Shown: positions 8,820 to 17,367, counted from the first letter of the stretch. The stretch: DNA of 32,859 bases from Actinomycetota bacterium (GCA_035765775.1 DASTWV010000005.1:1-32859); one strand, 5' to 3'. Program-made: numbers and translations. Notes: generated by a model not told the origin, from the letters alone.

Positions 8820-9737
8820 TCACGTTTTGAGTCGAAGGGCTCCCGGCACCACCGAGAACGACGCCGGCGTGCTCCCGAGCAGCTCGCCGTCCGCCTCCAC
8901 CCGGAGCGGCCTTTTGGCAGTTATTTCCACGTTGCGGGCGCGGTACTCCTTGATGGAGGGCGAGGGCAGGTGGGTCCCCTTGAAGATCTTGGTAATTGTC
9001 GCTACGTAATCGGCCTTGTTGCCGATCTGTATGAAGACATCGAAGCGACCGTCGGCCGGGCTGGCCTTGGGGGCGACATGCATGCCGCCGCCGAAGAACT
9101 GGCAGTTAGCCACCACCAGGTTGGTCACCCGCCCCTCGTACGGCTCTTTGGCATCGCAGGTCACCGTGCCCTTGGTGGCCTTGAACCCGCCGAGGGTGAG
9201 CCAGAAGCCCATGAGGTAGCGGGTGCGCCCGAGGCGCCGGGGCAGCTTCTCGGCCCGCTTCACCACGTCCGCCCCGAAGCCGGCCTCGGCGATGTTGGGG
9301 AACCAGCGGGTGGCCTCCCCGCCCTCGGTGGTGAAGGTCACCTTGCCGACGTCGATGTCCATGATGCTGTCACCGGCGAGGTGGTGGACCCCGCCCGAGG
9401 CATCGTCGGGCAGCCCGAAGGTGCGGGCGAAGTCGGACCCCGACCCGGCCGGCACCACCCCCAGCACCACCTCCGGGTTGCGGGCGCCCTCGGGCCCCAT
9501 CATCCCGTTGACGGTCTCGTGGATGGTCCCATCCCCGCCGACGGCGATGATGTAGGTCCACCCCCCGTCCACCGCCGCCCGGGCCAGCTCCACGGCGTGG
9601 TGGGCGCGCTCAGTGACGTGGATCTCGAAGTCGAGCCCGGCCTCGGCCAGGAGCTTGCCGAACTCCTCCGGGTGGCGCGCCCCCTTGCCCGCGCGGCGGT
9701 TCACGATGACGTACGCCTTGCCGAACGGGGACCCCAC
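8820..9737 (-). CDS. Diacylglycerol kinase-family lipid kinase
   Basis: This 305-residue protein belongs to the DagK/YegS/sphingosine-kinase family, which uses ATP to phosphorylate diacylglycerol or related lipids at the inner membrane face. The nucleotide-binding signature VGGDGTIHE is at 66-74 and the GSGSDFAR loop at 98-105. A C-terminal beta-rich domain includes FFGGGMHVAPKA and RVEADGE, the latter typical of the family's end. Length fits the usual 290-320 residues. The start is GTG at 9737, with no Shine-Dalgarno site but a TAGAAT hexamer nine bases upstream. The substrate cannot be read from sequence; diacylglycerol is the most likely. Confidence 0.9.
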   Translation of the reverse strand: MGSPFGKAYVIVNRRAGKGARHPEEFGKLLAEAGLDFEIHVTERAHHAVELARAAVDGGWTYIIAVGGDGTIHETVNGMMGPEGARNPEVVLGVVPAGSGSDFARTFGLPDDASGGVHHLAGDSIMDIDVGKVTFTTEGGEATRWFPNIAEAGFGADVVKRAEKLPRRLGRTRYLMGFWLTLGGFKATKGTVTCDAKEPYEGRVTNLVVANCQFFGGGMHVAPKASPADGRFDVFIQIGNKADYVATITKIFKGTHLPSPSIKEYRARNVEITAKRPLRVEADGELLGSTPASFSVVPGALRLKT

Positions 9738-10177
9738 GAGGCCCGGATTCTACGCCAGGAACCGCTGTCCTTCGTGGCGGTGTCCGGCTTACCCCGCTTG
9801 GCGATCGGAGCGCGAAAACCCCCAGGAACCTGGCCGGGGCGCCGGGGCCGAGACCCGCTGCCCACACGCCGAAATGAGCACTCGCTCCCGGCATTCCGCC
9901 CCCGCCGGCCATAGTTGGCGGCGTGGTGCCGCCACTGGCTGCTCCACTCGTGCAGGTAGGGAAGGCGCGGCCCCCGGCTCCCGATCGCTGAAGTGGCTCG
10001 GGAAGCCCTCCCGCCATTCTTGTGAGCATGAACCACCACATAGGTGGCTCAGCGTCACAGGAAACTCCGGAAGGGGCGCTGGCTCCATCTCCAAGCGCCG
10101 CGCCAGTGACGCCCGGCCCCCGTCGCAGGGTGAAGAGGGTACGGCTCGGCTGGATGGTGGAGCGTGGAGGCCCGGCC
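9738..10177. other. 440-base gap without a recognised gene
   Basis: This stretch lies between the lipid kinase start and the HNH gene stop. Open frames here have no family resemblance. Two short hairpins can be seen: seven-base arms TGGCGGC/GCCGCCA at 9916-9934 and five-base arms CCACC/GGTGG at 10033-10047. Neither has a U-tract. The only other signal is the TAGAAT at 9747-9752. Confidence 0.5.
9747..9752 (-). promoter_or_regulatory. Probable -10 hexamer TAGAAT for the lipid kinase gene
   Basis: TAGAAT on the minus strand ends nine bases before the GTG start at 9737. Transcription starting 6-8 bases downstream would give almost no 5' leader. No convincing -35 is visible. Confidence 0.5.
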
Positions 10178-11677
10178 CTAACGGGGCGGGGGGTCCTCCC
10201 AGTCGTAGTGGGCGGGGCCGAGCTCGACGGTCTCGGTTTGCTCCTCGTACAGCCAGGCGTCCTCGGGCGGGAACCCGGAGCTGCGGGCCCGGGTGTCGGG
10301 GGGCGGCTTGGCTGCCTCCTCGATCACGCCCCGGGGCACCCCCGAGAAGCGGCCGTCCTTGCTGTAGAGCCCACAGATGACGTCGACTAAGTTCATGGAT
10401 CCCCCGAGGTAGCGGCTCAGGGTGTCGGTGGGCTCCACCGGGAAGCCGAGCTGGGCGGTGTGTGTGGCATCGGGGTCATGCTCGGCGCCCACCACCGAGG
10501 CGTCGGGGCGGATGAAGGTGAAGACCCCCGGGGCGGCCGCCACGATGCGGTAGCCCCCCTCGTGCACGGCGACATGGTGGGGCCAGCACAACAAGGCGAG
10601 GTTGGCCAGCGAGGTCTCCCCGCCCTGCGCCCAGTGGTGCAGGTGGTGGCCCTCGAGGTGGCGGGTATGGCCACAGCCGGGGAACACGCAGCCCCCGTCC
10701 CGGGAGCTGAGGGCACGCCGGATCGGGGTGGGGATGCTCCGGCTGCGCCGCCCGATGGACAACGGGTTGGCCTCGGCGTCCTCCACCACCGCCACCACCG
10801 AGGCATCACAGGAGATCCGCCGGGCGGTCTCGGGACCCAGGGGGGCGGCATGGCGGTGCCCGGCCTCCAGCTCACAGCGGGCCTCGGCGTCGGGGCGATC
10901 CCCGGCCAACAGGGCGGCGTCGACGTGCACCACGACCTCGGCCCGGGCGGTCCCCGGGCGGGAGGTGAGCTGGCGGTCCCGGGCGGCCTCGCACAGCGCC
11001 ACCAGGGCATCGGCCTGGCGGGCCTGGATGGGGTGCTGTGCCGTCCCAACCGGGGAGTCCTGATCCTCTAGCTCCCCGGCTTCGGCCTTGGCCTCGGCGC
11101 ACACCTGGGTGATGGCCGCCTCGATCACCGCCCCGGCCTCGGGGCCGAAGGTGCCGGTGAGGTGGAAGAAGCCCTCGTCGTCGAAGCACATCGCCAGGCG
11201 GCAGGCCTCCCGGGCGTCCATCACCTTTTGGTTCTCGGCCTCCTCGGAGAAGGTGGCGAGCAGGTGGCGGTACTTGGCCACCGCCCGGGCGAGCATGGAG
11301 CCGGTGGTCACCCGGGCCAGGGTGATCAGCTCGTCTTGCAGCTCGGGGGTGGCGATGCGGGCGATGGCCGCCACCTGGGTGAGGCACAGCTTGCCCTCCG
11401 AGAACGCCTCCCGGATCTTGGGCAGCTCGCGGAGGCGGCGGGACAGCGCCACCAGCTCTCGGGCCGCCCGGGGGGCCATGCCACAGCGGTAGCCCAGCCA
11501 GGTGGCGGTCTCCGAGGTGCCTTCCCAGTGCTGGGCGGCCTCGAAGGCCGTCAGCCAGCACAGCAGCTGGCACTGCCCGGCCGCCACCTGGCCCGCCAGG
11601 GATACCACCGCATCCCCCAGGGCATCGGCACTCCACCCCTCGGGCGGGAACAGATCCGCGGTCGGTTGCTCGAACAT
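10178..11677 (-). CDS. DUF222 / HNH endonuclease domain protein (13E12-like family)
   Basis: The gene encodes 499 residues. Residues about 20-310 form the helical DUF222 domain common in actinobacteria. An HNH nuclease module follows: C330-x4-C335, H344-H345, N359 and C364-x2-H367, with LEGHHLHHWAQGGET carrying the catalytic histidine. The cysteines and histidines probably bind a structural zinc. Proteins of this type occur in many copies in actinobacterial genomes, including the mycobacterial 13E12 repeats, and their biological role is not settled. The C-terminal 100 residues are low in pattern. Start ATG 11677 has TAGACT seven bases upstream and no Shine-Dalgarno site, suggesting a leaderless message. 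Confidence 0.88.
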   Translation of the reverse strand: MFEQPTADLFPPEGWSADALGDAVVSLAGQVAAGQCQLLCWLTAFEAAQHWEGTSETATWLGYRCGMAPRAARELVALSRRLRELPKIREAFSEGKLCLTQVAAIARIATPELQDELITLARVTTGSMLARAVAKYRHLLATFSEEAENQKVMDAREACRLAMCFDDEGFFHLTGTFGPEAGAVIEAAITQVCAEAKAEAGELEDQDSPVGTAQHPIQARQADALVALCEAARDRQLTSRPGTARAEVVVHVDAALLAGDRPDAEARCELEAGHRHAAPLGPETARRISCDASVVAVVEDAEANPLSIGRRSRSIPTPIRRALSSRDGGCVFPGCGHTRHLEGHHLHHWAQGGETSLANLALLCWPHHVAVHEGGYRIVAAAPGVFTFIRPDASVVGAEHDPDATHTAQLGFPVEPTDTLSRYLGGSMNLVDVICGLYSKDGRFSGVPRGVIEEAAKPPPDTRARSSGFPPEDAWLYEEQTETVELGPAHYDWEDPPPR

Positions 11678-11684
11678 GTGTTCT

Positions 11685-11715
11685 AGTCTACCACACCCAA
11701 GCCGCGAGCATGCAA
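11685..11715 (-). promoter_or_regulatory. Promoter candidate for the HNH gene
   Basis: On the minus strand TTGCAT (11715-11710) and TAGACT (11690-11685) are separated by 19 bases, and TAGACT ends seven bases before the ATG at 11677. A T-rich run (11726-11747) lies just upstream and could act as an UP element. The spacing is long, so the -35 is uncertain. Confidence 0.5.
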
Positions 11716-11797
11716 GGGATGTGGCAAAAAATCTTGAAAATCTTTGAGCAGTGAGCCAGGAGGCCGCTGGAGGCTGGCGAAACCAGAAGCTGCCCCC

Positions 11798-14569
11798 TCA
11801 GATCGCCCCCGCCAGGGCCACCACGCCCCGGTTCAGGCCGTCCACCGCCTTCCCGAGGGCAGCGGCGAGCTCGGGGCTGCCGGCGGCGTCCCGGAGCTGG
11901 CGCAGCAGGTCGATGGTCTGCTTGCAGGTGCGGATGAAGTCGCCCGCGGTCAAGCCCTCCTCGGTCAGGACCTCCTCCAGGGACACCCCCCCGCACCAGC
12001 GGTACATGATCTCGGCAAAGCCCGCCTCGGTCCCCCGGGTCAGCTCCAGCCCGGCCCGGCGCTCCCGGCGGCGGATCTTCTCGTACTGCCGGGTGATGAG
12101 GGCGTAGGCCCGCCGGGAGGCGGCGGTGGGCAGGGAACCCACCACCTCGAAGGGACCCCGGCTCTCAAAGACGAAGGTGGAGACCAGGGCAGCCAGCTCG
12201 CCCGGGTCGAGCCCGTCCAGCCACCCGCCCATCAGCGTCTCGGCCACCAGGAGGTCCGCCTCGTTGTAGATGTGGGCCAGCGTCCAGCCCTTGTCCGACA
12301 GCTCGAAGCCGGACACGTAGCCGAAGTCCTCCAGCACTTCCAGCACCCGGTGGAACTTGCGCGAGATGGTCTCGGACCGGCCCCGCACCCGCTTGCGGAG
12401 CTGTTCGTTCTCGGCCTCCAGCCGGCTGGCCCGGGCGGCCCACTGGCCATGGAGCTCCAGGTCCGGGCAGCGCTGGCACGGGTGGGACAGGACCTGGGAG
12501 CGTAAGCGGGAGAGGTCGCCGCCCTCCCGCTCCTCGGGGAGGGGCTCGGGTTCCCCGGCCTCCGGGGGCAGGTGCAGCCCTTCGAGGGCGGAGGCCAGCC
12601 GCTTGCGCAGCTCCTGGTCGATCGCCTGGGGCGGCTTGGGACGGGACGGCTCGCCGGGCGACAGCGGCAGGTTGCCGGCGGGCCGGGGCGGGTGGGGGAA
12701 GTCGGCGGCGGTCAGGCGGATGAGGCGGCGGTGGGCCGTGATGGCCAGCAGGCGGGGCTCGCCCCGCTTGGAGCGCTCGACGCCCACCACGACCACTGGC
12801 CCCCGCATCTTGCCCGTGGGGATGACGTAGACCTGGCCCGGGCGGGCGGCGGCCAGTGTGTTGCGGGTCTGCTCCCGGCCCTCGGTCTGCTGCCAGCGGG
12901 CCAGCGAGCGCTCCAGCCGGGCGGACCGCTCCCGCAGCCGCCAGTACTCGGCGAAGTCGCCCCGGTCGCACTGCATCTTCTCCCGGTAGGACTCGAGGAA
13001 GCCCTCGTTGCGCTCGATGAGCCGCTCCAGCACCACCACGTCCTTGTCGGCGTGGTACTGGGCGAACGAGGAGTTGAGCAGGTGCTCGGCCTGGGTCTGC
13101 GAGTAGTTGCGCACCAGGTTGGTAGCCATGTTGTAGGAGGGCTGGAACGAGCTGACCAGCGGGTAGGTCCGGGTGGAGGCCAGGCCGGCGATCTGCTGGA
13201 AAGGGATGTCGGTCTGGCGCAGCACGACGGCATGGCCCAGGGCGTCGATCCCCCGCCGCCCTGCCCGCCCGGTGAGCTGCGTGAACTCCCCGGCGGTCAT
13301 CATCTCGTGGCGCTCACCGGTGAACTTGGTGAGGCTCTCGATCACCACGGTGCGGGCGGGCATGTTGATGCCCAGCGACAGGGTCTCGGTGGCGAACACC
13401 GCTTTGATCAGGCCGGCCTGGAACAGCTCCTCCACCGTCTCCTTGAACACAGGCACGTGGCCGGCGTGGTGGGCGGCCACGCCCGCCAGCAGCGCCTCCA
13501 ACCACGTGTGATAGCCCAGGACCGAGAGGTCCTCGTCACTCAGGCGGGCGCAGCGCCGCTCGGCCAGCTCCCGGATCCGGTTGCGCTCCGGGGCGTCGGT
13601 CAGCCGGAGTCCGTCCCGCATGCACTGGGCCACCGCCGCGTCACAGCCCTTGCGGGAGAAGATGAAGTAGATGGCGGGCAGCAGCCCCTCGCCGGAGAGC
13701 AGGTCGACCACCTCCGAGCGGCTCGGACGGTGCCGGCGGGGGCGGGGGCCGTGGCGGTGGTCCCGGGGCCGGCGGTGATGCGTCTCGAAGCGCGACTCCA
13801 GCCGGCGCACTTCCGGGTTGGGGACCAGTTCGGCCCCCTCCGCGTCGCCCGCGTCCCCTCCGCCGGCAGCGACGAACATCGGCAACAGTTGGTCTTCCAG
13901 CAGGTAGTGGGCCTCGAGGCGCACCGGCCGGCGCTCCTCGATGACATGGGCGGTCGGCCCGCGCAGGGTCTGGATCCAGTCGGCGAACTCCTCGGCGTTG
14001 GACACCGTCGCCGACAGCGACACGATGACCACGTCGAGCGGGAGGTGGATGATCACCTCCTCCCAGACCGCACCCCGGTACGGGTCCTGCAGGTAGTGGA
14101 CCTCGTCCAGCACGACGTAGCGCAGGGCACCCAGCAGCTCGGAGCGCTCGTAGATCATGTTGCGCAGCACCTCGGTGGTCATCACCACGATGGGTGCCGT
14201 GGGATTGATGGCGTTGTCGCCGGTCAGCAGGCCCACGTTGCCGGCGCCGTGCAGGGCGACGAAGTCGTTGAACTTCTGGTTGGACAGCGCCTTCAGCGGG
14301 GTGGTGTAGAAGGCCTTGCGGCCCTCGCGAAGGGCCAGCCAGAGCGCGAACTCGGCCACCACGGTCTTGCCCGAGCCAGTGGGCGCGGCGACCAGCACCG
14401 ATTCCATCCGCCCCAGGGCCTCGAGGGCCTCGACCTGGAAGTCGTCGAGCTCGAAGGGATACTGGGCGGCGAATTCGGCAGCGTCTAGGCTCCCCGAGGA
14501 GTTTTCAGACGGCCGCCCGGGAAGGGGTGCCGGTCCCTCAGGGGGCTGGCGGAGCGGATCGCTGATCAT
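11798..14569 (-). CDS. helY: HelY-type DEAD/DEAH-box (Ski2/Mtr4-like) helicase
   Basis: This 923-residue protein is a superfamily 2 RNA/DNA helicase of the Ski2/Mtr4/HelY type. Motifs: Q-like FELDDFQVEAL near 39, Walker A APTGSGKT 62-69, DEVH 155-158, SAT 186-188, FIFSRKGCDAA about 303, TETLSLGINMPARTVV about 394-409, and motif VI QLTGRAGRRG 431-440. A basic low-complexity insert (residues 262-285) sits between the RecA lobes, and the C-terminus resembles the DSHCT domain. HelY of Mycobacterium tuberculosis is about 900 residues and lies beside tatC, as here. I chose ATG 14569 because upstream sequence in this frame overlaps the next gene and reads as non-protein-like. There is no clear Shine-Dalgarno site. 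Confidence 0.92.
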   Translation of the reverse strand: MISDPLRQPPEGPAPLPGRPSENSSGSLDAAEFAAQYPFELDDFQVEALEALGRMESVLVAAPTGSGKTVVAEFALWLALREGRKAFYTTPLKALSNQKFNDFVALHGAGNVGLLTGDNAINPTAPIVVMTTEVLRNMIYERSELLGALRYVVLDEVHYLQDPYRGAVWEEVIIHLPLDVVIVSLSATVSNAEEFADWIQTLRGPTAHVIEERRPVRLEAHYLLEDQLLPMFVAAGGGDAGDAEGAELVPNPEVRRLESRFETHHRRPRDHRHGPRPRRHRPSRSEVVDLLSGEGLLPAIYFIFSRKGCDAAVAQCMRDGLRLTDAPERNRIRELAERRCARLSDEDLSVLGYHTWLEALLAGVAAHHAGHVPVFKETVEELFQAGLIKAVFATETLSLGINMPARTVVIESLTKFTGERHEMMTAGEFTQLTGRAGRRGIDALGHAVVLRQTDIPFQQIAGLASTRTYPLVSSFQPSYNMATNLVRNYSQTQAEHLLNSSFAQYHADKDVVVLERLIERNEGFLESYREKMQCDRGDFAEYWRLRERSARLERSLARWQQTEGREQTRNTLAAARPGQVYVIPTGKMRGPVVVVGVERSKRGEPRLLAITAHRRLIRLTAADFPHPPRPAGNLPLSPGEPSRPKPPQAIDQELRKRLASALEGLHLPPEAGEPEPLPEEREGGDLSRLRSQVLSHPCQRCPDLELHGQWAARASRLEAENEQLRKRVRGRSETISRKFHRVLEVLEDFGYVSGFELSDKGWTLAHIYNEADLLVAETLMGGWLDGLDPGELAALVSTFVFESRGPFEVVGSLPTAASRRAYALITRQYEKIRRRERRAGLELTRGTEAGFAEIMYRWCGGVSLEEVLTEEGLTAGDFIRTCKQTIDLLRQLRDAAGSPELAAALGKAVDGLNRGVVALAGAI

Positions 14570-14611
14570 CGACGTGCCGCGGGCGTTGGACGCGGGCCCT
14601 CGACCCCCACA

Positions 14612-14641
14612 GTACCCTCCCGCGGAGCGGGTCTCCGGTAC
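14612..14641 (-). terminator. Hairpin between membrane-protein gene and helY
   Basis: GTACC (14612-14616) pairs with GGTAC (14637-14641), and inside it CCCGC (14619-14623) pairs with GCGGG (14627-14631) around a three-base loop. It starts two bases after the upstream gene's stop. There is no U-tract, and the left arm overlaps TACTGT, a possible -10 for helY. It could be a weak terminator or a processing site. Confidence 0.4.
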
Positions 14642-14643
14642 GG

Positions 14644-15369
14644 CTAGGGCGAGGCGCTGGGCGACGGCGACGCCGGGGAGACCGTCGTGGTCTCCGGCGG
14701 GGCGGCCGGCGGCGACTGCAGGACCGCAGGGGTCTCGCCCGAGGGCAGCGGCAGGCCGAAGGCGTGCACCACGATGGCCTCCTCCTGCGCCCCGTCGCTG
14801 AATACGGTCTCGGCGTGGGTCACGGTGTTCGTGCCGAGCTGCACCAGCTGGGCGGCGATGTTCTTGTCGGTGGTCGTCCCGGCGAGCGAGAACTGGTTGA
14901 TGGCGTCGATGAACACCTGGACGCCCTGGATCAGCTCCGCCTTCGCCTTGGCCAGGATGGGGGGCACCTTGGCTGCGTTCAGCTGCTTGCTGAGCGTCTC
15001 CATGGTCGTGTACCACTGGGCGGTCTGCGACACGTAGTTCGCTTGGGTCATGAGCCCCCCCGCATACTGCGGCGGGGAGTTCTGCGCCTGCGTGAGGAAG
15101 GTGCCGATGGGGCTCAGCTCGGACTGGAACTGGGCATCGAAGGTCTTGACCTGGGCCTTGCTGTGGCTGGTGGTGGTGTGGTGCTTCCAGAAGGAGTGCA
15201 CCTGCAGGGCGCCGACAATGACCAGTGCCACCACGACGAGCAGCCCGACGATCCGCACCCATGTGTGGCGGTGCCAGGGGATGTGGACCCGTTTCGGGGC
15301 CATCCGGGGGGCGGGAAGAGCGCTCTTCGCCTTGACGGGCGGCCGGGCGGGGGCGTTCTTCTTCGGCAT
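14644..15369 (-). CDS. Single-pass membrane protein of unknown function
   Basis: The gene encodes 241 residues. A basic N-terminus (residues 1-37, rich in Lys, Arg and Pro) precedes one membrane helix (about 39-60), so the C-terminal 180 residues should lie outside the cytoplasm. That outer part is mostly helical (TFDAQFQSELSPIGTFLTQA and later AELIQGVQVFIDAINQF) and ends in a Pro/Ser/Thr tail that may span the cell wall. No cysteines and no catalytic motif are seen. The ATG at 15369 has TAGACT ten bases upstream and no Shine-Dalgarno site. It lies between tatC and helY, a place that in mycobacteria holds no such gene as far as I recall. Function unknown. Confidence 0.8.
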   Translation of the reverse strand: MPKKNAPARPPVKAKSALPAPRMAPKRVHIPWHRHTWVRIVGLLVVVALVIVGALQVHSFWKHHTTTSHSKAQVKTFDAQFQSELSPIGTFLTQAQNSPPQYAGGLMTQANYVSQTAQWYTTMETLSKQLNAAKVPPILAKAKAELIQGVQVFIDAINQFSLAGTTTDKNIAAQLVQLGTNTVTHAETVFSDGAQEEAIVVHAFGLPLPSGETPAVLQSPPAAPPETTTVSPASPSPSASP

Positions 15370-15379
15370 ACCGGGCGGG

Positions 15380-15385
15380 AGTCTA
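15380..15385 (-). promoter_or_regulatory. Probable -10 hexamer TAGACT
   Basis: TAGACT on the minus strand ends ten bases before the ATG at 15369. The presumed transcript would have a leader of only a few bases. The -35 is not clear. Confidence 0.45.
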
Positions 15386-15469
15386 CCTGCTCGGGCTGCG
15401 GGGCAGCGGCGGCCCGCGGCGGATCACGGGCAGAGTCGCGGGCAGGCGGCGGGCAGGGCAGCCACCACC

Positions 15470-16285
15470 TCAGTGCTTGAGCAGGCGGGTGATCCAGATG
15501 GTGAGCTCGTAGAGGACGGCCAGCGGGACGGCGAGCAGCACCTGGGTGATGGGGTCCTGCGACGGGGTCAGGAAGCCGGCGAAGACAAGCAGCACCACCC
15601 AAGCCGGTCGCCGCCAGCGCCGCAGCCGTTTGCTGGACAGGATCCCCACCAGGCTGAGCGACACCAGCACCAACGGGAACTCGAAGGTGATCCCGAAGGC
15701 CCCGATCAGCACGATGACGAAGGAGAAATATTCGTTGGCATCCGGCAGCAGCTGGATCTTGGACCCGGAGAAGTTGGTGAGCAGCCCCAGGGCGGCGGGC
15801 ATGGTCACCAGCGCGAGGCCCACCCCGGCGGCGAAGAGTAGGACAGCGGCGCCGACGAACGGGATGGCGTAGCGCTTCTCCTTGGCGTACAGGCCTGGTG
15901 CCACGAAGCGCCAGGCCTGCCACAGGACCACGGGCAGGGCCAGGGCAAGGGCTGCGAAGGCCACCACCTTCACCCGGATGAAGAGCGGGTCCACCGGGGA
16001 GGTCACGATCAGGCGGCGCCCGTGGCGGATGAGGGGTGCCACGCCGTGCAGGTGGCCCAGCGGGAGCGTGAGGAAGCTCACGATCGGGTTGTAGAGGAAC
16101 CAGGCGATCACCAAGCAGACGCCATAGGCGATCAGCATGCGGATCAGGCGCGTCCGGAGCTCATCGAGGTGCTCGATGATCGTCATCCCGCCATCGGGGG
16201 GCGGGACCGGCTTCGGCCTCAGGGGCCCGGGGGTGGGCTCAGGCGCGAGGGCCAGGGCGCCGCTCCTCAGCGGGTGGCAGGGCAC
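15470..16285 (-). CDS. tatC: TatC, twin-arginine translocase core subunit
   Basis: This is TatC, the six-helix membrane receptor that binds twin-arginine signal peptides and with TatA exports folded proteins. The family N-terminus MTIIEHLDELRTRL is at residues 34-47, followed by six hydrophobic segments and conserved features such as SPVDPLFIRVKV, FVAPGLYAKEKR and FLTPSQDPITQ near the end. The open frame begins with GTG at 16285 and overlaps tatA by 47 bases, giving a Pro-rich 33-residue extension. ATG at 16186 would start directly at the conserved domain, 53 bases after the tatA stop, and is a good alternative. Length 271 (or 238) fits the family. Confidence 0.93.
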   Translation of the reverse strand: MPCHPLRSGALALAPEPTPGPLRPKPVPPPDGGMTIIEHLDELRTRLIRMLIAYGVCLVIAWFLYNPIVSFLTLPLGHLHGVAPLIRHGRRLIVTSPVDPLFIRVKVVAFAALALALPVVLWQAWRFVAPGLYAKEKRYAIPFVGAAVLLFAAGVGLALVTMPAALGLLTNFSGSKIQLLPDANEYFSFVIVLIGAFGITFEFPLVLVSLSLVGILSSKRLRRWRRPAWVVLLVFAGFLTPSQDPITQVLLAVPLAVLYELTIWITRLLKH

Positions 16286-16514
16286 GGGGCCCTTTGGGCG
16301 AGGCCTTGGTCTTGACCGGCGGCGGCCCGGCGCTCGCCTCGTCGTCCAGCTCGAGCCCCGACTTGAGCTCCTCGGTCACCGACTTGCTGGCCTTGCGCAG
16401 CTCACCCAGGGCGCGGGTGACCCCCTTGACCGCGTCCGGGATCTTCTTCGGGCCCAGGATGAGCAGAGCCGCGACGGCGGTGAACAGGATCTTGATGGGG
16501 CCGAAGTTGAGCAT
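16239..16514 (-). CDS. tatA: TatA/TatB-like translocase subunit
   Basis: This 91-residue protein has the TatA/B plan: a short N-terminus, one membrane helix (ILFTAVAALLILG, about 9-21), a GPKKIPD hinge and an amphipathic helix (AVKGVTRALGELRKASKSV). The charged Pro-rich tail is typical. TatA assembles the protein-conducting pore with TatC; TatB-type proteins share the layout, so the subtype is not certain. It lies nine bases downstream of the small membrane-protein gene and overlaps tatC, so the four genes from marR to tatC form one unit. In mycobacteria tatA also precedes tatC and helY. Confidence 0.88.
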   Translation of the reverse strand: MLNFGPIKILFTAVAALLILGPKKIPDAVKGVTRALGELRKASKSVTEELKSGLELDDEASAGPPPVKTKASPKGPRALPPAEERRPGPRA

Positions 16515-16523
16515 GCCGGCGGT

Positions 16524-16793
16524 CTACGAACCGGGCGGGCGAGACGGCCCCGCGGGCTTACCGGTGGCGGCCGCCTGGACCCGGGCGATGCCGGCCGAGA
16601 GGCCCTCCGCCCGGCTCGCGGCCTGCTCGGCGAGGCGCAGGATCTCCCGGGCGGCCGGTTCGGCCTCGCCCCGGAAGGCGTCGAGGCTCCGCTTGAGGGT
16701 GCGGAGGCCGCCCAGCGTGCGGGCGAGGAGGAAGGCGAGGATGGCGACCGCGGCCACGAGGGCCGCCGCCACCACGCCGCCGGCGAGGTTCAC
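16524..16793 (-). CDS. Small membrane-anchored helical protein
   Basis: The gene encodes 89 residues. Residues about 5-25 (GGVVAAALVAAVAILAFLLA) are one membrane helix, and the rest is an amphipathic, coiled-coil-like helix (TLKRSLDAFRGEAEPAAREI) with a Pro/Gly-rich end. The arrangement recalls DUF948-type or TatB-like small proteins, but I see no decisive motif. The GTG start overlaps the marR stop by four bases (GTGA), which indicates translational coupling. It lies nine bases before tatA, so a role beside the Tat translocase is possible but unproven. Confidence 0.75.
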   Translation of the reverse strand: MNLAGGVVAAALVAAVAILAFLLARTLGGLRTLKRSLDAFRGEAEPAAREILRLAEQAASRAEGLSAGIARVQAAATGKPAGPSRPPGS

Positions 16794-17260
16794 GGCCTCA
16801 TTTTATGAGCCACCTGCTGCGGGGCTGCTTCCCGGGGGCCACACGAGCGTTCCAGCTCGGCGGTGATCTCCCCCAGGATGCCGCCCGCTGCCTCCTGGCG
16901 CTTCTGGGGCCAACCTTCGAAGAGCGAGCGGGTGCGGCGGTCGAGGTCCTCGACAAACAGGTCTGCCAGGCGGCGGCCCTCGGGCGTCAGCTCGACGATC
17001 GTCACCCGGCCGTCGGCGCCGGGCGTCCGCCGGGCCACCAGGCCGTGGGCGGTCGCCCGGTCCACCAGCCGGCTGACATTGGACCTGTCGCAGCGCAGGG
17101 CGGCGGCGAGATCGCCGACGGTGGGCCCGGTGAGCGCAGCGCTCAGCAGCTCGGCCTGCTGCGGCGTGAGCCCCAGGGCGCGGCTGGACTGCTGGAAGGC
17201 GTCGTCCAGGGCTACCCGGAGGTGGCCGAGTCGCTGGCCGAGTGTGGGGTGCCGGTACAT
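16790..17260 (-). CDS. MarR-family transcriptional regulator
   Basis: This 156-residue protein is a winged-helix MarR-type regulator. Helices at 5-40 precede the DNA-recognition region TVGDLAAALRCDRSNVSRLVDRA cut here at about 47-69; the wing follows with ARRTPGADGRVTIVELTPEG. A final helix around 115-140 would complete the dimer interface. The ATG at 17260 follows GAGGAGGG by two bases, a strong site with short spacing. The gene heads a run with a small membrane protein, tatA and tatC. Three 14-base repeats just upstream (17290-17346) look like its own operators, so it probably autoregulates and sets tat expression. The ligand is unknown. Confidence 0.88.
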   Translation of the reverse strand: MYRHPTLGQRLGHLRVALDDAFQQSSRALGLTPQQAELLSAALTGPTVGDLAAALRCDRSNVSRLVDRATAHGLVARRTPGADGRVTIVELTPEGRRLADLFVEDLDRRTRSLFEGWPQKRQEAAGGILGEITAELERSCGPREAAPQQVAHKMRP

Positions 17261-17289
17261 CGCCCTCCTCGGCCGGTCCCGGGGGATTA

Positions 17290-17346
17290 CGTGATGGCAT
17301 CACCGAAGTTGCGTGCTGGTATCACCTATATCCGTGACGGTATCAC
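17290..17346 (-). promoter_or_regulatory. Three phased operator repeats, CGTGNYGGYATCAC
   Basis: Three copies of a 14-base sequence begin at 17290, 17312 and 17333: CGTGATGGCATCAC, CGTGCTGGTATCAC and CGTGACGGTATCAC. Starts are 22 and 21 bases apart, two helical turns. The first contains a perfect palindrome (GTGAT/ATCAC), and the third has CCGTGA/TCACGG arms. They lie 30-86 bases upstream of marR. Binding by three regulator dimers on one face of the DNA is the natural reading. Confidence 0.7.
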
Positions 17347-17367
17347 GGAATGGGCCCCCGGACGCGG

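Noticed and set aside
9738-10177. tRNA or other classical RNA gene in the 440-base gap
   Set aside because: No T-loop or acceptor-stem pattern could be found, and the hairpins are short.
12572-14488. 638-codon plus-strand frame opposite the helicase
   Set aside because: Same reason: it is a shadow of a well-recognised helicase gene.
14570-15262. N-terminal extension of the helicase frame
   Set aside because: It overlaps a convincing membrane-protein gene in another frame and reads as Arg/Ala/Gly-rich antisense-like sequence; the helicase homology starts after ATG 14569.
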